Below the pieces are notes generated by a model that was given only the letters and a program-made list of their open reading frames with translations, did not search any database and was not told where the DNA came from. From Bradyrhizobium sp. MOS003 (lineage in GTDB: Bacteria; Pseudomonadota; Alphaproteobacteria; Rhizobiales; Xanthobacteraceae): 64,000 bases of DNA. This document shows, piece after piece, positions 27,355 through 37,019 of this stretch. Both the position numbers and the translations under genes were made by a program. Location: NCBI RefSeq assembly GCF_003020125.1, contig NZ_PYFW01000002.1, positions 186,001-250,000 of the forward strand, in the 5' to 3' direction. Position 1 is the stretch's first letter; each line of letters begins with the position of its first letter.

Positions 27355-28092
27355 ATGATCGACCAGCAGATCCCGATCCCCACCAGGGACGGCCACACCG
27401 CAACCTTCATCTCCCATCCCGAACGCGGCGGGCCGTTTCCGGTCATCCTGTTCTACATGGATGCGCCCGCGATCCGCGAAGAGCTGCGCGACATGGCGCG
27501 CCGGCTCGCGACCTCAGGCTATTACGTGATGCTGCCGAACCTCTATTACCGCTCCGGCGTAATGGAGCTCGGTGCGCTGCCGGCCGATCCGAACGCGCCG
27601 GAACGCAAGCGCATGTTCCAGCTGATGGGCTCGCTCACCATTCCCATGATCATGGACGACACCAGAGCGCTGCTCACCTATGCCGAGGGCCAGGCAGCCG
27701 CGAACACCAAGCTGATCGGCACCGTCGGCTATTGCATGAGCGGCCGCTACGCCGTCAACGCGGCCACGCATTTCCCTGATCGCGTCAGGGCGGCCGCCTC
27801 GGTCTACGGCGTGCAACTGGCAACGGATCAGGACGACAGCCCGCATTTGGCCGCGGCCAAGACCAAGGCCGAACTCTATTTTGCCTGCGCCGAGACCGAC
27901 GTCTATGCGCCGCCGGAGATCATCGAGAAGGTCAAAGAGGGCATGAAGGGTGCGAAAGCCGAGGTCGAGATCTATCCCGGCACCCATCACGGCTTCGCCT
28001 TTCCCAAGCGCCCGGTCTACGACCGCGACGCGGCCGAGCGGCATTGGGAGCGTCTGCTGGCGCTCTATCGCCGCAACCTCGTCCACATATAG
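27355..28092 (+). CDS. Dienelactone hydrolase family protein
   Basis: A 245-residue alpha/beta hydrolase. The catalytic triad fits the DLH pattern: nucleophile C127 in GYCMSGR, D182 in CAETDVY, and H211/H212 in [10 protein letters not shown]. Members hydrolyse dienelactones or similar cyclic esters in aromatic catabolism, though the substrate here is unknown. ATG 27355 is chosen over longer options since the domain starts at once. It is followed by lgt with an 8-base gap. Confidence 0.93.
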   Translation: MIDQQIPIPTRDGHTATFISHPERGGPFPVILFYMDAPAIREELRDMARRLATSGYYVMLPNLYYRSGVMELGALPADPNAPERKRMFQLMGSLTIPMIMDDTRALLTYAEGQAAANTKLIGTVGYCMSGRYAVNAATHFPDRVRAAASVYGVQLATDQDDSPHLAAAKTKAELYFACAETDVYAPPEIIEKVKEGMKGAKAEVEIYPGTHHGFAFPKRPVYDRDAAERHWERLLALYRRNLVHI

Positions 28093-28100
28093 AAGGCGCG

Positions 28101-28946
28101 ATGCTCTTTCTTCTCATCGACTTCCCCGCCTTCAAGCCGATCGCGCTCGAGATCGGACCGTTCGCGATCCGCTGGTATGCGCTGGCCTATATCTGCGGCA
28201 TCGTGTTCGGCTGGCTCTATGCCCGCTCGCTGCTGAAGAAAGAGCGCCTGTGGGGCGGCCCCGCGCCGATGTCGCTGCTGCAGATCGACGATTTCATCCT
28301 TTGGGTGACGCTCGGTATCATTCTCGGCGGCCGCACCGGTTACGTGCTGTTCTACAATCTGCCTTTCTTCATCGAACATCCCGCCGCGATGTTCAAATTG
28401 TGGGAGGGCGGCATGTCCTTCCATGGCGGCTTCCTCGGCTGCGTCGTCGCCGTGATGTGGTTCGCCTATCGCAACAACATCTCGATCCTGTCGCTCGGTG
28501 ACATCACCACCGCGGTCGCCCCCGTTGGGCTGCTGCTCGGGCGCATCGCCAACTTCATCAACGGCGAATTGTGGGGCCGCGCCACCGATGCAAGCCTGCC
28601 CTGGGCCATGATCTTCCCCCACGATCCCACGCAGCTGCCGCGCCACCCGAGTCAGCTCTACGAGGCCGGCATGGAAGGCATCCTGCTGTTCACCGTGCTC
28701 GCGGTGATGATCCGGCTCGGCGCGCTGAAGCGGCCGGGCATGATCCTGGGCGCCTTCATCCTGATCTATGGCCTGTCACGGATCGCCGGCGAGCACTTCC
28801 GCGAACCGGACGCGCAGCTCGGTTTCCTCTGGGGCGGATTAACCATGGGCATGCTGCTGTCGATCCCGATGCTTATCGTCGGCCTCATACTTATTGTATT
28901 GGCAGTCAGGCGCGGTGCGCCGAAGCCCGCAGGCGCCATTCGTTAA
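28101..28946 (+). CDS. lgt: Prolipoprotein diacylglyceryl transferase
   Basis: A 281-residue inner-membrane enzyme with about seven helices that transfers diacylglycerol from phosphatidylglycerol to the lipobox cysteine of prolipoproteins. The Lgt signature [14 protein letters not shown] (about 147-160), plus the segment [10 protein letters not shown] with its conserved His, and [12 protein letters not shown] near the C-terminus are present. It is followed by the MidA-like gene, and a gene for a lipoprotein stands 2 kb downstream. Confidence 0.97.
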   Translation: MLFLLIDFPAFKPIALEIGPFAIRWYALAYICGIVFGWLYARSLLKKERLWGGPAPMSLLQIDDFILWVTLGIILGGRTGYVLFYNLPFFIEHPAAMFKLWEGGMSFHGGFLGCVVAVMWFAYRNNISILSLGDITTAVAPVGLLLGRIANFINGELWGRATDASLPWAMIFPHDPTQLPRHPSQLYEAGMEGILLFTVLAVMIRLGALKRPGMILGAFILIYGLSRIAGEHFREPDAQLGFLWGGLTMGMLLSIPMLIVGLILIVLAVRRGAPKPAGAIR

Positions 28947-28967
28947 TTCATTTCGAGAAGATCACCC

Positions 28968-30083
28968 GTGACCGAACAGCCGCTACTCAACGAGATCAAG
29001 GCGCTGATCAAAGCCTCAGGCCCCATGCCGGTCTGGCGGTACATGGAACTGTGCCTGATGCATCCGCGCCATGGCTATTACGTCTCGCGCGACCCGCTCG
29101 GGCGTGAGGGCGACTTCACCACCGCACCCGAAGTCAGCCAGATGTTCGGCGAGTTGCTCGGACTATGGACCGCCTCGGTGTGGAAGCAGATGGGCTCGCC
29201 GCAATTCCTGCGGCTGATCGAGCTCGGCCCCGGCCGCGGCACCATGATGGCGGACGCGTTGCGCGCGCTTCGCGTGCTGCCGCCGCTCTACCAGGCGCTT
29301 CATATCCACATGGTCGAGGTCAATCCCGTGCTGCGCGAGCGGCAGGGTGCGACGCTGTCGGGCGTGCGCAACATCGCCTGGCACGACAGCATCGACGATG
29401 TGCCGGAGGGACCGAGCATCATCCTCGCCAACGAATATTTCGACGTGCTGCCGATCCACCAGATGATCCGCCACGAGAACGGCTGGCATGAGCGCGTAGT
29501 CGAGATCGACGGCAACGGGAAACTTCAATTCGGTGCGGCATCCGAGCCGACGCCGCGCTTCGACGTTCTGCTGCCGCCTTTGGTGCGCGCCGCGCCGGTC
29601 GGCGCCGTGTTCGAATGGCGGCCCGACGGCGAGATTATGAAGCTCGCCACGCGCGTGCGCGACCAGGACGGCGCCGCGCTGATCATCGACTATGGCCATT
29701 TGCGCAGCGATGCCGGCGACACTTTCCAGGCGATCGCGCGCCACACCTTCACCGATCCCTTGAAGGCGCCGGGCCAGGCCGACGTCACCGCCCATGTCGA
29801 CTTCCAGGCGCTGGCGCGCGCGGCCGAGGATGTGGGCGCGCGCGTGCACGGGCCGGTCACGCAAGGCGACTTCCTCAAGCGCATCGGCATCGACACCCGC
29901 GCCGCCGCCTTGATGCAAAAGGCGACGCCGGAGGTCGCCACCGACATCTCGATCGCGCTGAAGCGCCTGACGGACACGGGGCGCAGCGGCATGGGCTCGA
30001 TGTTCAAGGTGCTCGGCATCTCCGAGCCGCGGCTGACGGCCATTGCCGGCCTCAGCGATCTCGAACAGGCCGGAGCCAATTGA
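28968..30083 (+). CDS. MidA/NDUFAF7-like SAM-dependent methyltransferase
   Basis: A 371-residue class I methyltransferase. The SAM-binding loop is LIELGPGRGTMM (E85, G87-G91), and the family-specific EYFDVLPIHQMI and HVDFQALARAAEDVGARVHGPVTQGDFLKRIGI segments identify the NDUFAF7/MidA family. The mitochondrial relative methylates Arg on the NDUFS2 subunit of complex I; that substrate is an inference here. The start is GTG 28968. It overlaps pgeF by one base (TGATG). Confidence 0.9.
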   Translation: MTEQPLLNEIKALIKASGPMPVWRYMELCLMHPRHGYYVSRDPLGREGDFTTAPEVSQMFGELLGLWTASVWKQMGSPQFLRLIELGPGRGTMMADALRALRVLPPLYQALHIHMVEVNPVLRERQGATLSGVRNIAWHDSIDDVPEGPSIILANEYFDVLPIHQMIRHENGWHERVVEIDGNGKLQFGAASEPTPRFDVLLPPLVRAAPVGAVFEWRPDGEIMKLATRVRDQDGAALIIDYGHLRSDAGDTFQAIARHTFTDPLKAPGQADVTAHVDFQALARAAEDVGARVHGPVTQGDFLKRIGIDTRAAALMQKATPEVATDISIALKRLTDTGRSGMGSMFKVLGISEPRLTAIAGLSDLEQAGAN

Positions 30084-30850
30084 TGACCCTCACCTCGTCG
30101 CTGCTGGCAGCTGTGCCCGGCCTGCGCCATGCCTTCTTCACCCGCGAAGGCGGTGTCTCCGGCGGCATCTATTCCGCGCTGAACGGCGGGCTCGGCTCCA
30201 ACGACGATCAGACCCTCGTCGCAGAGAACCGCCGCCGCATGGCCGAGCATGTCGGCGTCGCCCCCGACCGTTTCCTCAGCCTGCACCAGATCCATTCGCC
30301 CGACGTGCTGGTCGCCGGGACGCCGTGGCCGAACGGGCCGCGGCCGAAGGGCGATGCGCTGGTGACCAATACACCCGGCATCGCGCTCGGCGTCTCCACC
30401 GCCGATTGCGGGCCGGTGCTGTTCGTCGACCCCAATGCGCGCGTGATCGGCGGCGCGCATGCCGGCTGGAAAGGCGCGCTGACGGGCGTGCTGGAATCCA
30501 CGATATCAGCGATGGAAAAACTCGGCGCCACCCGCAGCGGCATCATTGCGGCGATCGGCCCGCTGATCCGCCAGGACAGCTACGAGGTCGGCAACGAGTT
30601 CGTCGCGCGCTTCATCGAGGCCGATGCCGACAACGCAATCTTCTTCATCCCGTCGGTGCGCGAGGGACACGCGATGTTCGACCTCGCCGGCTTCATTCGC
30701 AACCGGCTCGAGGCCGCCGGCATCCTGATGATCGACGATCTCGGCCTCGACACCTACGCCGACGAGCGTTTCTTCAGCTATCGCCGTTCGGTGCATCGCA
30801 AGGAGCCGGATTACGGCCGTCACGTTCACGCGATCGCGCTCGAAGCGTGA
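30083..30850 (+). CDS. pgeF: Peptidoglycan editing factor PgeF (multicopper polyphenol-oxidase fold)
   Basis: A 255-residue YfiH/PgeF-family protein. The active site residues are H71 (LSLHQIHS), C109 (STADCGPVLF) and H126 (GGAHAGWKGAL), as in the zinc-dependent enzymes. PgeF removes misincorporated serine from the peptidoglycan precursor UDP-MurNAc-L-Ser; the older annotation is polyphenol oxidase/laccase. Tight coupling with the midA-like gene suggests one operon. Confidence 0.92.
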   Translation: MTLTSSLLAAVPGLRHAFFTREGGVSGGIYSALNGGLGSNDDQTLVAENRRRMAEHVGVAPDRFLSLHQIHSPDVLVAGTPWPNGPRPKGDALVTNTPGIALGVSTADCGPVLFVDPNARVIGGAHAGWKGALTGVLESTISAMEKLGATRSGIIAAIGPLIRQDSYEVGNEFVARFIEADADNAIFFIPSVREGHAMFDLAGFIRNRLEAAGILMIDDLGLDTYADERFFSYRRSVHRKEPDYGRHVHAIALEA

Positions 30851-30929
30851 ACACAAAGGCAACCCCGTGTCATTCCGGGGCGATGCCCTGATGCGATGAC
30901 GGTGGCCTGTGTCGCCGCCGCCCTAGACC

Positions 30930-30944
30930 TTAATCGATTTTAAC
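30930..30944 (+). promoter_or_regulatory. CtrA-like TTAA-N6-TTAAC motif
   Basis: TTAATCGATTTTAAC lies 20 bases before the lipoprotein start. The CtrA consensus is TTAA-N7-TTAA(C); this has spacing of 6. Weak on its own. Confidence 0.25.
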
Positions 30945-30963
30945 GATATCGCTGCCCTCCATA

Positions 30964-31578
30964 ATGAGGGACGCGTCATTCATCCTGGGCCGTGCGGGGT
31001 CGCGCGTGCTGGCGGTCGTGCTGCTGACGGCGGCGACCGCGCTTGGCGGCTGCGCCGGCGGCGGTGGGGCCGCCAACTCCTATGCGATGGCGCCGAGCGC
31101 CGGCAGCGGTGCGACGGTCGCGTTCGAATCGATCGACGGACCGCCGCCGCAGGTGTTCGACCGCATGGTCGGCGTGCTGGACAGCGAGTCCAAGCTGCGC
31201 AGCCTGTCCGTCGTCTCCCGCGAGGGGACGGCTGCCTACCGCGTGCGCAGCTACCTCTCCGCCCAGGTGGTGCGGGGCAAGACGGTGATCGCCTGGGTCT
31301 GGGACGTCTACGACGCCAACCAGCAGCGGGCGCTGCGGGTCTCGGGCGAGGAACCGACCTCCGCCAAGGGAGGGCGCGATCCCTGGTCAGCCGCCGACGA
31401 CCTTGTGCTGCGCAAGATCGCCCAGGCCGGATTCAGCGGACTTTCCAACATGATCAACGGAACCCCGGATGCACCGGGCACGGCTCCGGGCCTTCGGGGA
31501 CCGGCGGTCGCGAGCGTCGCTCCGATCGCACCCGCACCCGAGATGCCGGCCACGGCACTCGGCTATGCCGAGCGATAA
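30964..31578 (+). CDS. Lipoprotein of 204 residues
   Basis: The first 30 residues ([30 protein letters not shown]) are a lipoprotein signal with lipobox LGGC and acylation site Cys30. The mature protein has a Gly/Ser linker, a central segment [64 protein letters not shown], and a proline-rich C-terminus. No family name can be given. The strong strand pattern and the WDVYDANQ segment are shared among rhizobial lipoproteins of unknown function. Its processing depends on Lgt, encoded 2 kb upstream. Confidence 0.82.
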   Translation: MRDASFILGRAGSRVLAVVLLTAATALGGCAGGGGAANSYAMAPSAGSGATVAFESIDGPPPQVFDRMVGVLDSESKLRSLSVVSREGTAAYRVRSYLSAQVVRGKTVIAWVWDVYDANQQRALRVSGEEPTSAKGGRDPWSAADDLVLRKIAQAGFSGLSNMINGTPDAPGTAPGLRGPAVASVAPIAPAPEMPATALGYAER

Positions 31579-31769
31579 CCCCCGCTAAACCACGGCCTCA
31601 AGTTGCGGCCAAGCCGTTGGCCGGACTCGGGATTTTCGAAGGGAAAACGTGCCTCCCGGGTTGCCATTGCAGCCCCCGGCCTGATATTTCCTCGCCCGTC
31701 GTAACCGTGCTTCCAGTGGGATCTGAGATGTTGAACGTCGTATCCAGCAAAGCGCGGGAGGAAGCATCC

Positions 31770-32723
<954 letters not shown>

Positions 32724-32745
32724 TTTTCCGATCACGGGAGATCTC

Positions 32746-32831
32746 GTAGGGTGGGCAAAGGCGCGATGCGCCGTGCCCACCTTTCTTGTGACCATGAAGA
32801 CGGTGGGCACGCTTCGCTTTGCCCACCCTAC
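32746..32831. repeat. Palindromic repeat, GTAGGGTGGGCAAAG family, copy 2
   Basis: GTAGGGTGGGCAAAGGCGCGATGCGCCGTGCCCACC at the left and GGTGGGCACGCTTCGCTTTGCCCACCCTAC at the right are inverted copies. It lies just after prs and may also act as a transcription terminator-like structure. Confidence 0.85.
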
Positions 32832-32936
32832 AGGGCTGACGCTCCGCAGCCCCCCGCGCCACCCCCACGGGTTGTTGCCGCCCGCCGCCCGTGACATCAT
32901 CCGGATACCGAGTCATGTCTGCCCTCTGGATTCCTG

Positions 32937-33965
32937 ATGCCAAGCCGGAAATTTGCCTGGGAGAAGCTGTCGGATGACGAGCTGCTCAATCAGCGCCTAT
33001 CCAGCCTGAGGGTGACGGTCAAAGGCACCTGGCTCGAGGACTGCGTCAGCACGCTTCATGAGGAGCTCGAAGAGCGGGGCATCCGGCTGCGACCGCACAC
33101 ATGGATCTCGAGCGAGTGGTTCAGTCCGGGCGGTGTGCCTGGCATCGCAATCCCCTTCTATCTCGCCCATCCCCGTCTGATGAAGCTTGAGAAGAAGATG
33201 ATGTTCGACGTCGAGGGCGGAACCTGGCGCGAATGCATGGCGATCCTCCGTCACGAGGCCGGCCATGCCATCCAGCACGGCTACCAGTTGCAGCGCCGGC
33301 GGCGCTGGCAGCAGCTGTTCGGCCCGTCGTCGAGACACTATCCGCGCTACTACCGGCCCAATCCGGCGAGCCGGCGCTACGTCCAGCATCTCCGGCTGTG
33401 GTACGCGCAGAGCCACCCGGACGAGGATTTCGCCGAAACATTTGCGGTGTGGCTGCGGCCCCGCTCCAACTGGCGGACGCGATACGCCGGCTGGCCGGCG
33501 CTGAAGAAGCTCGAATATGTCGACGAGCTGATGAGCGAGATTGCGGGAAAGCGGCCGCTGATCACGACGCGAGAACGTGTCGACCCGCTGGGTCGGCTGA
33601 GCCAGACGCTCGAAGAGCACTACAAGAAGAAGCAGGCATTCTACGCCTTCACACCGCCGAAGACCTACGACCGCGATCTCTCCCGGCTGTTTTCAGCCGA
33701 TCCGCGGCATCACCGGTCGAAGTCGGCTTCGGCCCTGATCAGGCGGCACCGCGCCCACATCAGGCAACTGGTCGCGCGATGGACGGGCGAGAACCAGCTT
33801 ACGCTCGATGCCGTGCTCGACGAGATGATCTCCCGCTGCCGCGAGCTCGACCTGCGCGCCGTCGGCCCCGAACAGAAGCTCGTTCTCGATTTCACCGTCC
33901 TCGTGACCGCCAAGACGATGCACACGATGTTCGGCCCGTCCCGGCGCAAATGGATCGCGCTATGA
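32937..33965 (+). CDS. Putative zinc metallopeptidase paired with an ATP-grasp ligase
   Basis: A 342-residue soluble protein with a gluzincin-type HEAGH site (106-110, in RHEAGHAIQHGYQLQ) and a downstream acidic segment DEDFAETFAVWL (163-173) with a likely third metal ligand Glu167. It lacks a signal peptide, so it probably acts in the cytoplasm. The domain matches the uncharacterised 'putative zinc-binding metallopeptidase' family. The C-terminal half (YKKKQAFYAFTPPKTYDRDLSRLFS...) is helical and basic, with RRHRAHIRQLVARW. The stop overlaps the ATP-grasp start by four bases (ATGA), so the pair is translated together. Confidence 0.82.
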   Translation: MPSRKFAWEKLSDDELLNQRLSSLRVTVKGTWLEDCVSTLHEELEERGIRLRPHTWISSEWFSPGGVPGIAIPFYLAHPRLMKLEKKMMFDVEGGTWRECMAILRHEAGHAIQHGYQLQRRRRWQQLFGPSSRHYPRYYRPNPASRRYVQHLRLWYAQSHPDEDFAETFAVWLRPRSNWRTRYAGWPALKKLEYVDELMSEIAGKRPLITTRERVDPLGRLSQTLEEHYKKKQAFYAFTPPKTYDRDLSRLFSADPRHHRSKSASALIRRHRAHIRQLVARWTGENQLTLDAVLDEMISRCRELDLRAVGPEQKLVLDFTVLVTAKTMHTMFGPSRRKWIAL

Positions 33966-34999
33966 GACGCCTTCGCATTCTGGTCCTGATGCATCCGGAC
34001 TTCCTGCCCCCGGACTCCTCCGAAGGATACACCGCGCAGGAGATCAACAATTGGAAAACGGAATACGATGTCGTCAGCACCTTGCGCGCGGCCGGCCACG
34101 ACGTCCGCGCGCTGGGCGCGCAGGAGGAAATCAAACCGGTCCGCGAAGCAATCGAGCAATTCAAGCCACACGTGGTCTTCACGCTGCTGGAGGAATTTCA
34201 CAACAACGTCGCCTACGACCAGCATATCGCGAGCTATCTCGAACTGATGAAGGTGCCCTATACCGGCTGCAACCCGCGCGGCCTGATCCTGGCGCGCGGC
34301 AAGGACCTGTCAAAGACGCTGGTGCATCACCGGCGCATCGCGGTGCCGGCCTTCGCCGTCTTCCCGATGCGACGCAAGGTCATCAAGCGGCCGAAGCATC
34401 TTGCGCTGCCGCTGATCGTCAAGAGCCTGAACATGGATGGATCTGCCGGCATTTCCCAGGCCTCGATCGTCGACACCGACGAAAAGCTCGCGGAGCGCGT
34501 CGCCTTCATCCACGATCGGAGCGAAACCGCCGCCATCGCCGAGCAATTCATCGAGGGCCGCGAGCTTTACGTCGGCGTGATCGGCAACAATCGTCTGCGC
34601 GTCCTGCCGGTCTGGGAACTGAAATTCGGCAGCATGGGCGGGCGCAGGTCTCGGCACATCGCCACCGAAAAGGCCAAGCACGACACCGACTATCAGGAGA
34701 AGGTCGGCATCGTCGACGGGCCGGCGAAAGACCTCTCGCCCGAAGTTACCGCGCGCATCCAGCGCGCGGCGAAGCGCATCTATCGGGCGCTTGGCCTCGA
34801 CGGCTACGCGCGCATCGATTTTCGTCTCACCGCCGACGGCACGCCGTATTTCATCGAAGCCAATCCCAACCCCGAGATCGCCAAGAGCCAGGAGTTCGCC
34901 ACGGCGGCTCAACATGCCGGGCTCGAATATCCGGATCTCCTGCAGCGCATCCTGACGCTCGGCATCAGCCGAGCCAAGGCGGGGGTGTCATTGGGGTGA
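33962..34999 (+). CDS. D-Ala-D-Ala ligase-like ATP-grasp protein
   Basis: A 345-residue ATP-grasp enzyme, likely to form a peptide or amide bond. Features: N-terminal ILVLMHPDF, VPYTGCNPRGLILARGKDLSKTL (ATP-binding lobe entry, about 98-120), PLIVKSLNMDGSAGIS (Lys in the ATP loop, about 150-165), and the metal-binding segment GYARIDFRLTADGTPYFIEANPNPEIAKSQEF (281-312), where the Ddl-family NTxPG is replaced by NPNPEI. That variation argues against a canonical D-Ala-D-Ala ligase. Coupling to the metallopeptidase suggests that the two act on one peptide product. The chromosomal ddl would be elsewhere. Confidence 0.85.
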   Translation: MRRLRILVLMHPDFLPPDSSEGYTAQEINNWKTEYDVVSTLRAAGHDVRALGAQEEIKPVREAIEQFKPHVVFTLLEEFHNNVAYDQHIASYLELMKVPYTGCNPRGLILARGKDLSKTLVHHRRIAVPAFAVFPMRRKVIKRPKHLALPLIVKSLNMDGSAGISQASIVDTDEKLAERVAFIHDRSETAAIAEQFIEGRELYVGVIGNNRLRVLPVWELKFGSMGGRRSRHIATEKAKHDTDYQEKVGIVDGPAKDLSPEVTARIQRAAKRIYRALGLDGYARIDFRLTADGTPYFIEANPNPEIAKSQEFATAAQHAGLEYPDLLQRILTLGISRAKAGVSLG

Positions 35000-35026
35000 T
35001 GCAAGGTGACAGCGATCGTCGAATGG

Positions 35027-35071
35027 CCCCTCATCCTACGAGACGCGCTACGCGCTCCTCGGGATGAGGGG
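35027..35071. repeat. Hairpin CCCCTCATCC...GGATGAGGGG
   Basis: CCCCTCATCC(t)ACGAGACGCGC pairs with GCGCTCCTCGGGATGAGGGG. It lies between the converging ATP-grasp gene and ribH2, where it could act as a bidirectional terminator. Confidence 0.6.
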
Positions 35072-35090
35072 TAGTGGTCGTTGCACTGCG

Positions 35091-35648
35091 TTACACAATT
35101 CCCGCCGCGACCTGGCCGCGCAGGCGCTCCAGGCCGAGCAGCGTCTCCGCACAGGCGGCCGCGACCTCGACGCCCTTGATCGCAAAATGCTTGCGGAAGA
35201 AGTCGTAATGCACCTCCGTCTCGTGGAATTGCTGCGGCGTGAGCACCGCGGAGAAGACCGGCACTTCGGTGCGCAGCTGCACGTCCATCAGCGCCTTGAT
35301 CACGGTGTCGGCGACGAACTCGTGGCGATAGATGCCACCGTCGACGACGAGGCCGGCCGCGACGATGGCGGTGTAGCGCCGCGTCTTGGCGAGAACCTGC
35401 GCATGCAGCGGGATCTCGAACGAGCCCGGCACCTCGAACACGTCGACATGGGTGAGGTGGCGCGCCTCGGCCTCCTTGATGAAGGCGATGCGGGCCTCCT
35501 CGACCACGTCGCGGTGCCAGCAGGCCTGCACGAAGGCCACCCTCTGCGGCTTTGCGAAACGCGGGTGGTCGGGCGCCGGGTCATGCGGAACCGGCGGTTG
35601 GGTGACTTCGGAAGTTTCGGTTTTGGGGTCTTGCAGCATCTGATTCAT
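35091..35648 (-). CDS. ribH2: 6,7-dimethyl-8-ribityllumazine synthase, RibH2 type
   Basis: A 185-residue lumazine synthase, which condenses 3,4-dihydroxy-2-butanone 4-phosphate with 5-amino-6-ribitylamino-uracil to form the riboflavin precursor. The core RVAFVQACWHRDVVEEARIAFIKEAEA, VFEVPGSFEIPLHAQVLAKTRRYTAIVAAGLVVDGGIYRHEFVADTVIKALMDVQL is shared with the Rhizobiales RibH2 (as in Brucella), typically decameric. The start at 35648 has GAGGAAAG upstream. The FMN riboswitch at 35729-35895 lies in the leader. Confidence 0.9.
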   Translation of the reverse strand: MNQMLQDPKTETSEVTQPPVPHDPAPDHPRFAKPQRVAFVQACWHRDVVEEARIAFIKEAEARHLTHVDVFEVPGSFEIPLHAQVLAKTRRYTAIVAAGLVVDGGIYRHEFVADTVIKALMDVQLRTEVPVFSAVLTPQQFHETEVHYDFFRKHFAIKGVEVAAACAETLLGLERLRGQVAAGIV

Positions 35649-35728
35649 GGCTTTCCTCGGTTTAAGGACCAGAATCAGGGCACACGGAACGACAAACAGC
35701 CGCACCTTGCGATGCGTCTGTCACCGAC

Positions 35729-35895
35729 CGTTCTCTTTCATCCGGACTTTAACCGTCGGCTTCGGAGTTGCACCGAATCTGCTGACCCTTCCCCTCAGGA
35801 GAATCCTCTTCAGGACATCCCTCGCGGAAGGCGCTCGCGGGCTTGGGCCTTTCGGCCCTTACCGCCGGTGGGGACTTTCACCCCGCCCTGAGAAC
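35729..35895 (-). promoter_or_regulatory. FMN riboswitch (RFN element)
   Basis: Read on the minus strand from 35895, the sequence begins GTTCTCAGGGCGGGGTGAAA and continues with the RFN core: GTCCCCACCGGCGGTAA, then a variable stem-loop of GGCCGAAAGGCC, GCCCGCGAGCG, an expansion arm, GGTCAGCAGATTCGGTG, GAACTCCGAAGCCGACGGT-like and the closing CCGGATGAAAGAGAACG. The P1 stem pairs CGTTCTC and GAGAACG. It lies about 80 bases upstream of ribH2 and should control it in response to FMN. The variable arm (about 35760-35840) is unusually long. Confidence 0.93.
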
Positions 35896-35905
35896 ATCGG
35901 CCGCC

Positions 35906-36323
35906 CGGGATGAGCGGCCTGACCGGAAATATGACGCCGCCCGGCGGCCACAGCAAGCGTGTTCCTCATGGGGATAACGCATGGTCCCATGCCGCCACCG
36001 AGGTCCTCTTGGCGGCGCGGCCCTCGCGGGGCGGAATTAACGATTGGCGCGGGTCCTGGAATCCGATTCCGGTTTGTTCTCGTCGTTAAGAATTGTGGCC
36101 GAGAGATGAGCTGTGGACGAACGAGTCCTGACTTGTGGACGGACTCGGCAGCCAGTTGCGCAGATTCCGCAAATCACATCACTTGATCCGCGACAGGCCC
36201 GCACCGATCCGAGGGGATCGCAAGAGCGACCCCGAGGGGAATCGCGATCGCGACATTGAGGGAGCGTACCGGGCCGACCGCGTGCGTATCAAAGACAACA
36301 AAAAGGCAAGAGGTCGAGACGGC
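35906..36323. other. Intergenic region upstream of the YbjN gene
   Basis: About 420 bases between the riboswitch and the YbjN protein gene carry no recognisable gene. They contain two GTGGACG motifs (36112 and 36135 areas) that resemble weak DnaA-like boxes but do not match TTATCCACA, and a run of GC-rich inverted pairs near 36210-36240 (for example GGGGATCGCAAGAGCGACCCC). The YbjN promoter presumably lies here. Confidence 0.45.
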
Positions 36324-36824
36324 ATGTCCCTGCTCGAAGGCACTATCGATTCCAGAAGCCATCCGCTCGCGGTGGTCGAGGATATCGCTGCCAGCAACAA
36401 CTGGCCGTTCGAACGCTCCGGCGAAGACGAACTCACCATTGTCTCGAAGGGACAATGGACCGACTACCAGATCTCCTTCACCTGGATGGGCGAGATCGAG
36501 GCGCTGCATCTGGCCTGCGCCTTCGACATGAAGATTCCGGTTGCGCGCCGGGGCGAGGTGCAGAAGCTCGTCGCTGCGGTCAACGAGCAATTGTGGGTCG
36601 GCCATTTCGACCTGTGGACCACCACCGGCATGATCATGCACCGCCAGGCCCTGGTTCTGCCGGGCGGCCTCACCGCCTCGACCGCGCAATGCGAAGCCAT
36701 GCTCGCTGGCGCGATTCACGCCTGCGAGCGCTATTTCCCGGCGTTTCAGTTCGTGGTGTGGGCCGGCAAGACCACCGCGCAGGCCATGGACGCGGCGATG
36801 TTCGACACTGTGGGAGAGGCGTAA
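36324..36824 (+). CDS. YbjN domain-containing protein
   Basis: A 166-residue soluble protein of the YbjN family (type III secretion-chaperone-like fold): VVEDIAASNNWPFERSGEDELTIVSKGQWTDYQISFTW, then LHLACAFDMKIPVARRGEVQKLVAAVNEQLWVGHFDLWTTTGMIMHRQALVLPGGLTAS. YbjN-like proteins modulate motility, stress or secretion in other bacteria, but the role here is unknown. The start ATG 36324 begins inside the family domain. It is often found next to proC in alphaproteobacteria, as here. Confidence 0.83.
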   Translation: MSLLEGTIDSRSHPLAVVEDIAASNNWPFERSGEDELTIVSKGQWTDYQISFTWMGEIEALHLACAFDMKIPVARRGEVQKLVAAVNEQLWVGHFDLWTTTGMIMHRQALVLPGGLTASTAQCEAMLAGAIHACERYFPAFQFVVWAGKTTAQAMDAAMFDTVGEA

Positions 36825-36873
36825 GGTCTCGCTCACCTCTCCGCCTCGTCCCGGACAAGCGCGGCGCAGATGC

Positions 36874-36995
36874 GGGACCCATACCGCGTGATTCCTCCTT
36901 GGGCACGCGACTTGTTGCCAACACCTTCATCCACTAGAACCGCCTGTGGTGATGGGTCCCCGCTCCCCGTGCGCGATCGCGCACTAGGCGGGGAC
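36874..36995. repeat. Large inverted repeat ending in a GTCCCCGC hairpin
   Basis: GGGACCCAT (36874-36882) and ATGGGTCCC (36952-36960) form the outer arms. An inner hairpin GTCCCCGCTCCCCGTGCGCGATCGCGCAC...GCGGGGAC fills 36956-36995. It is of the rhizobial GGGACCCATA repeat type. It ends 25 bases before proC, so it probably lies in the proC leader. Confidence 0.65.
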
Positions 36996-37019
36996 GGCAG
37001 CGAACCTGTGGCAGTAGCG

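Noticed and set aside
36100..36180. Paired GTGGACG motifs as an origin-like DnaA cluster
   Set aside because: CTGTGGACG and TTGTGGACG differ from the DnaA consensus at core positions, and no AT-rich unwinding region or origin gene is nearby.
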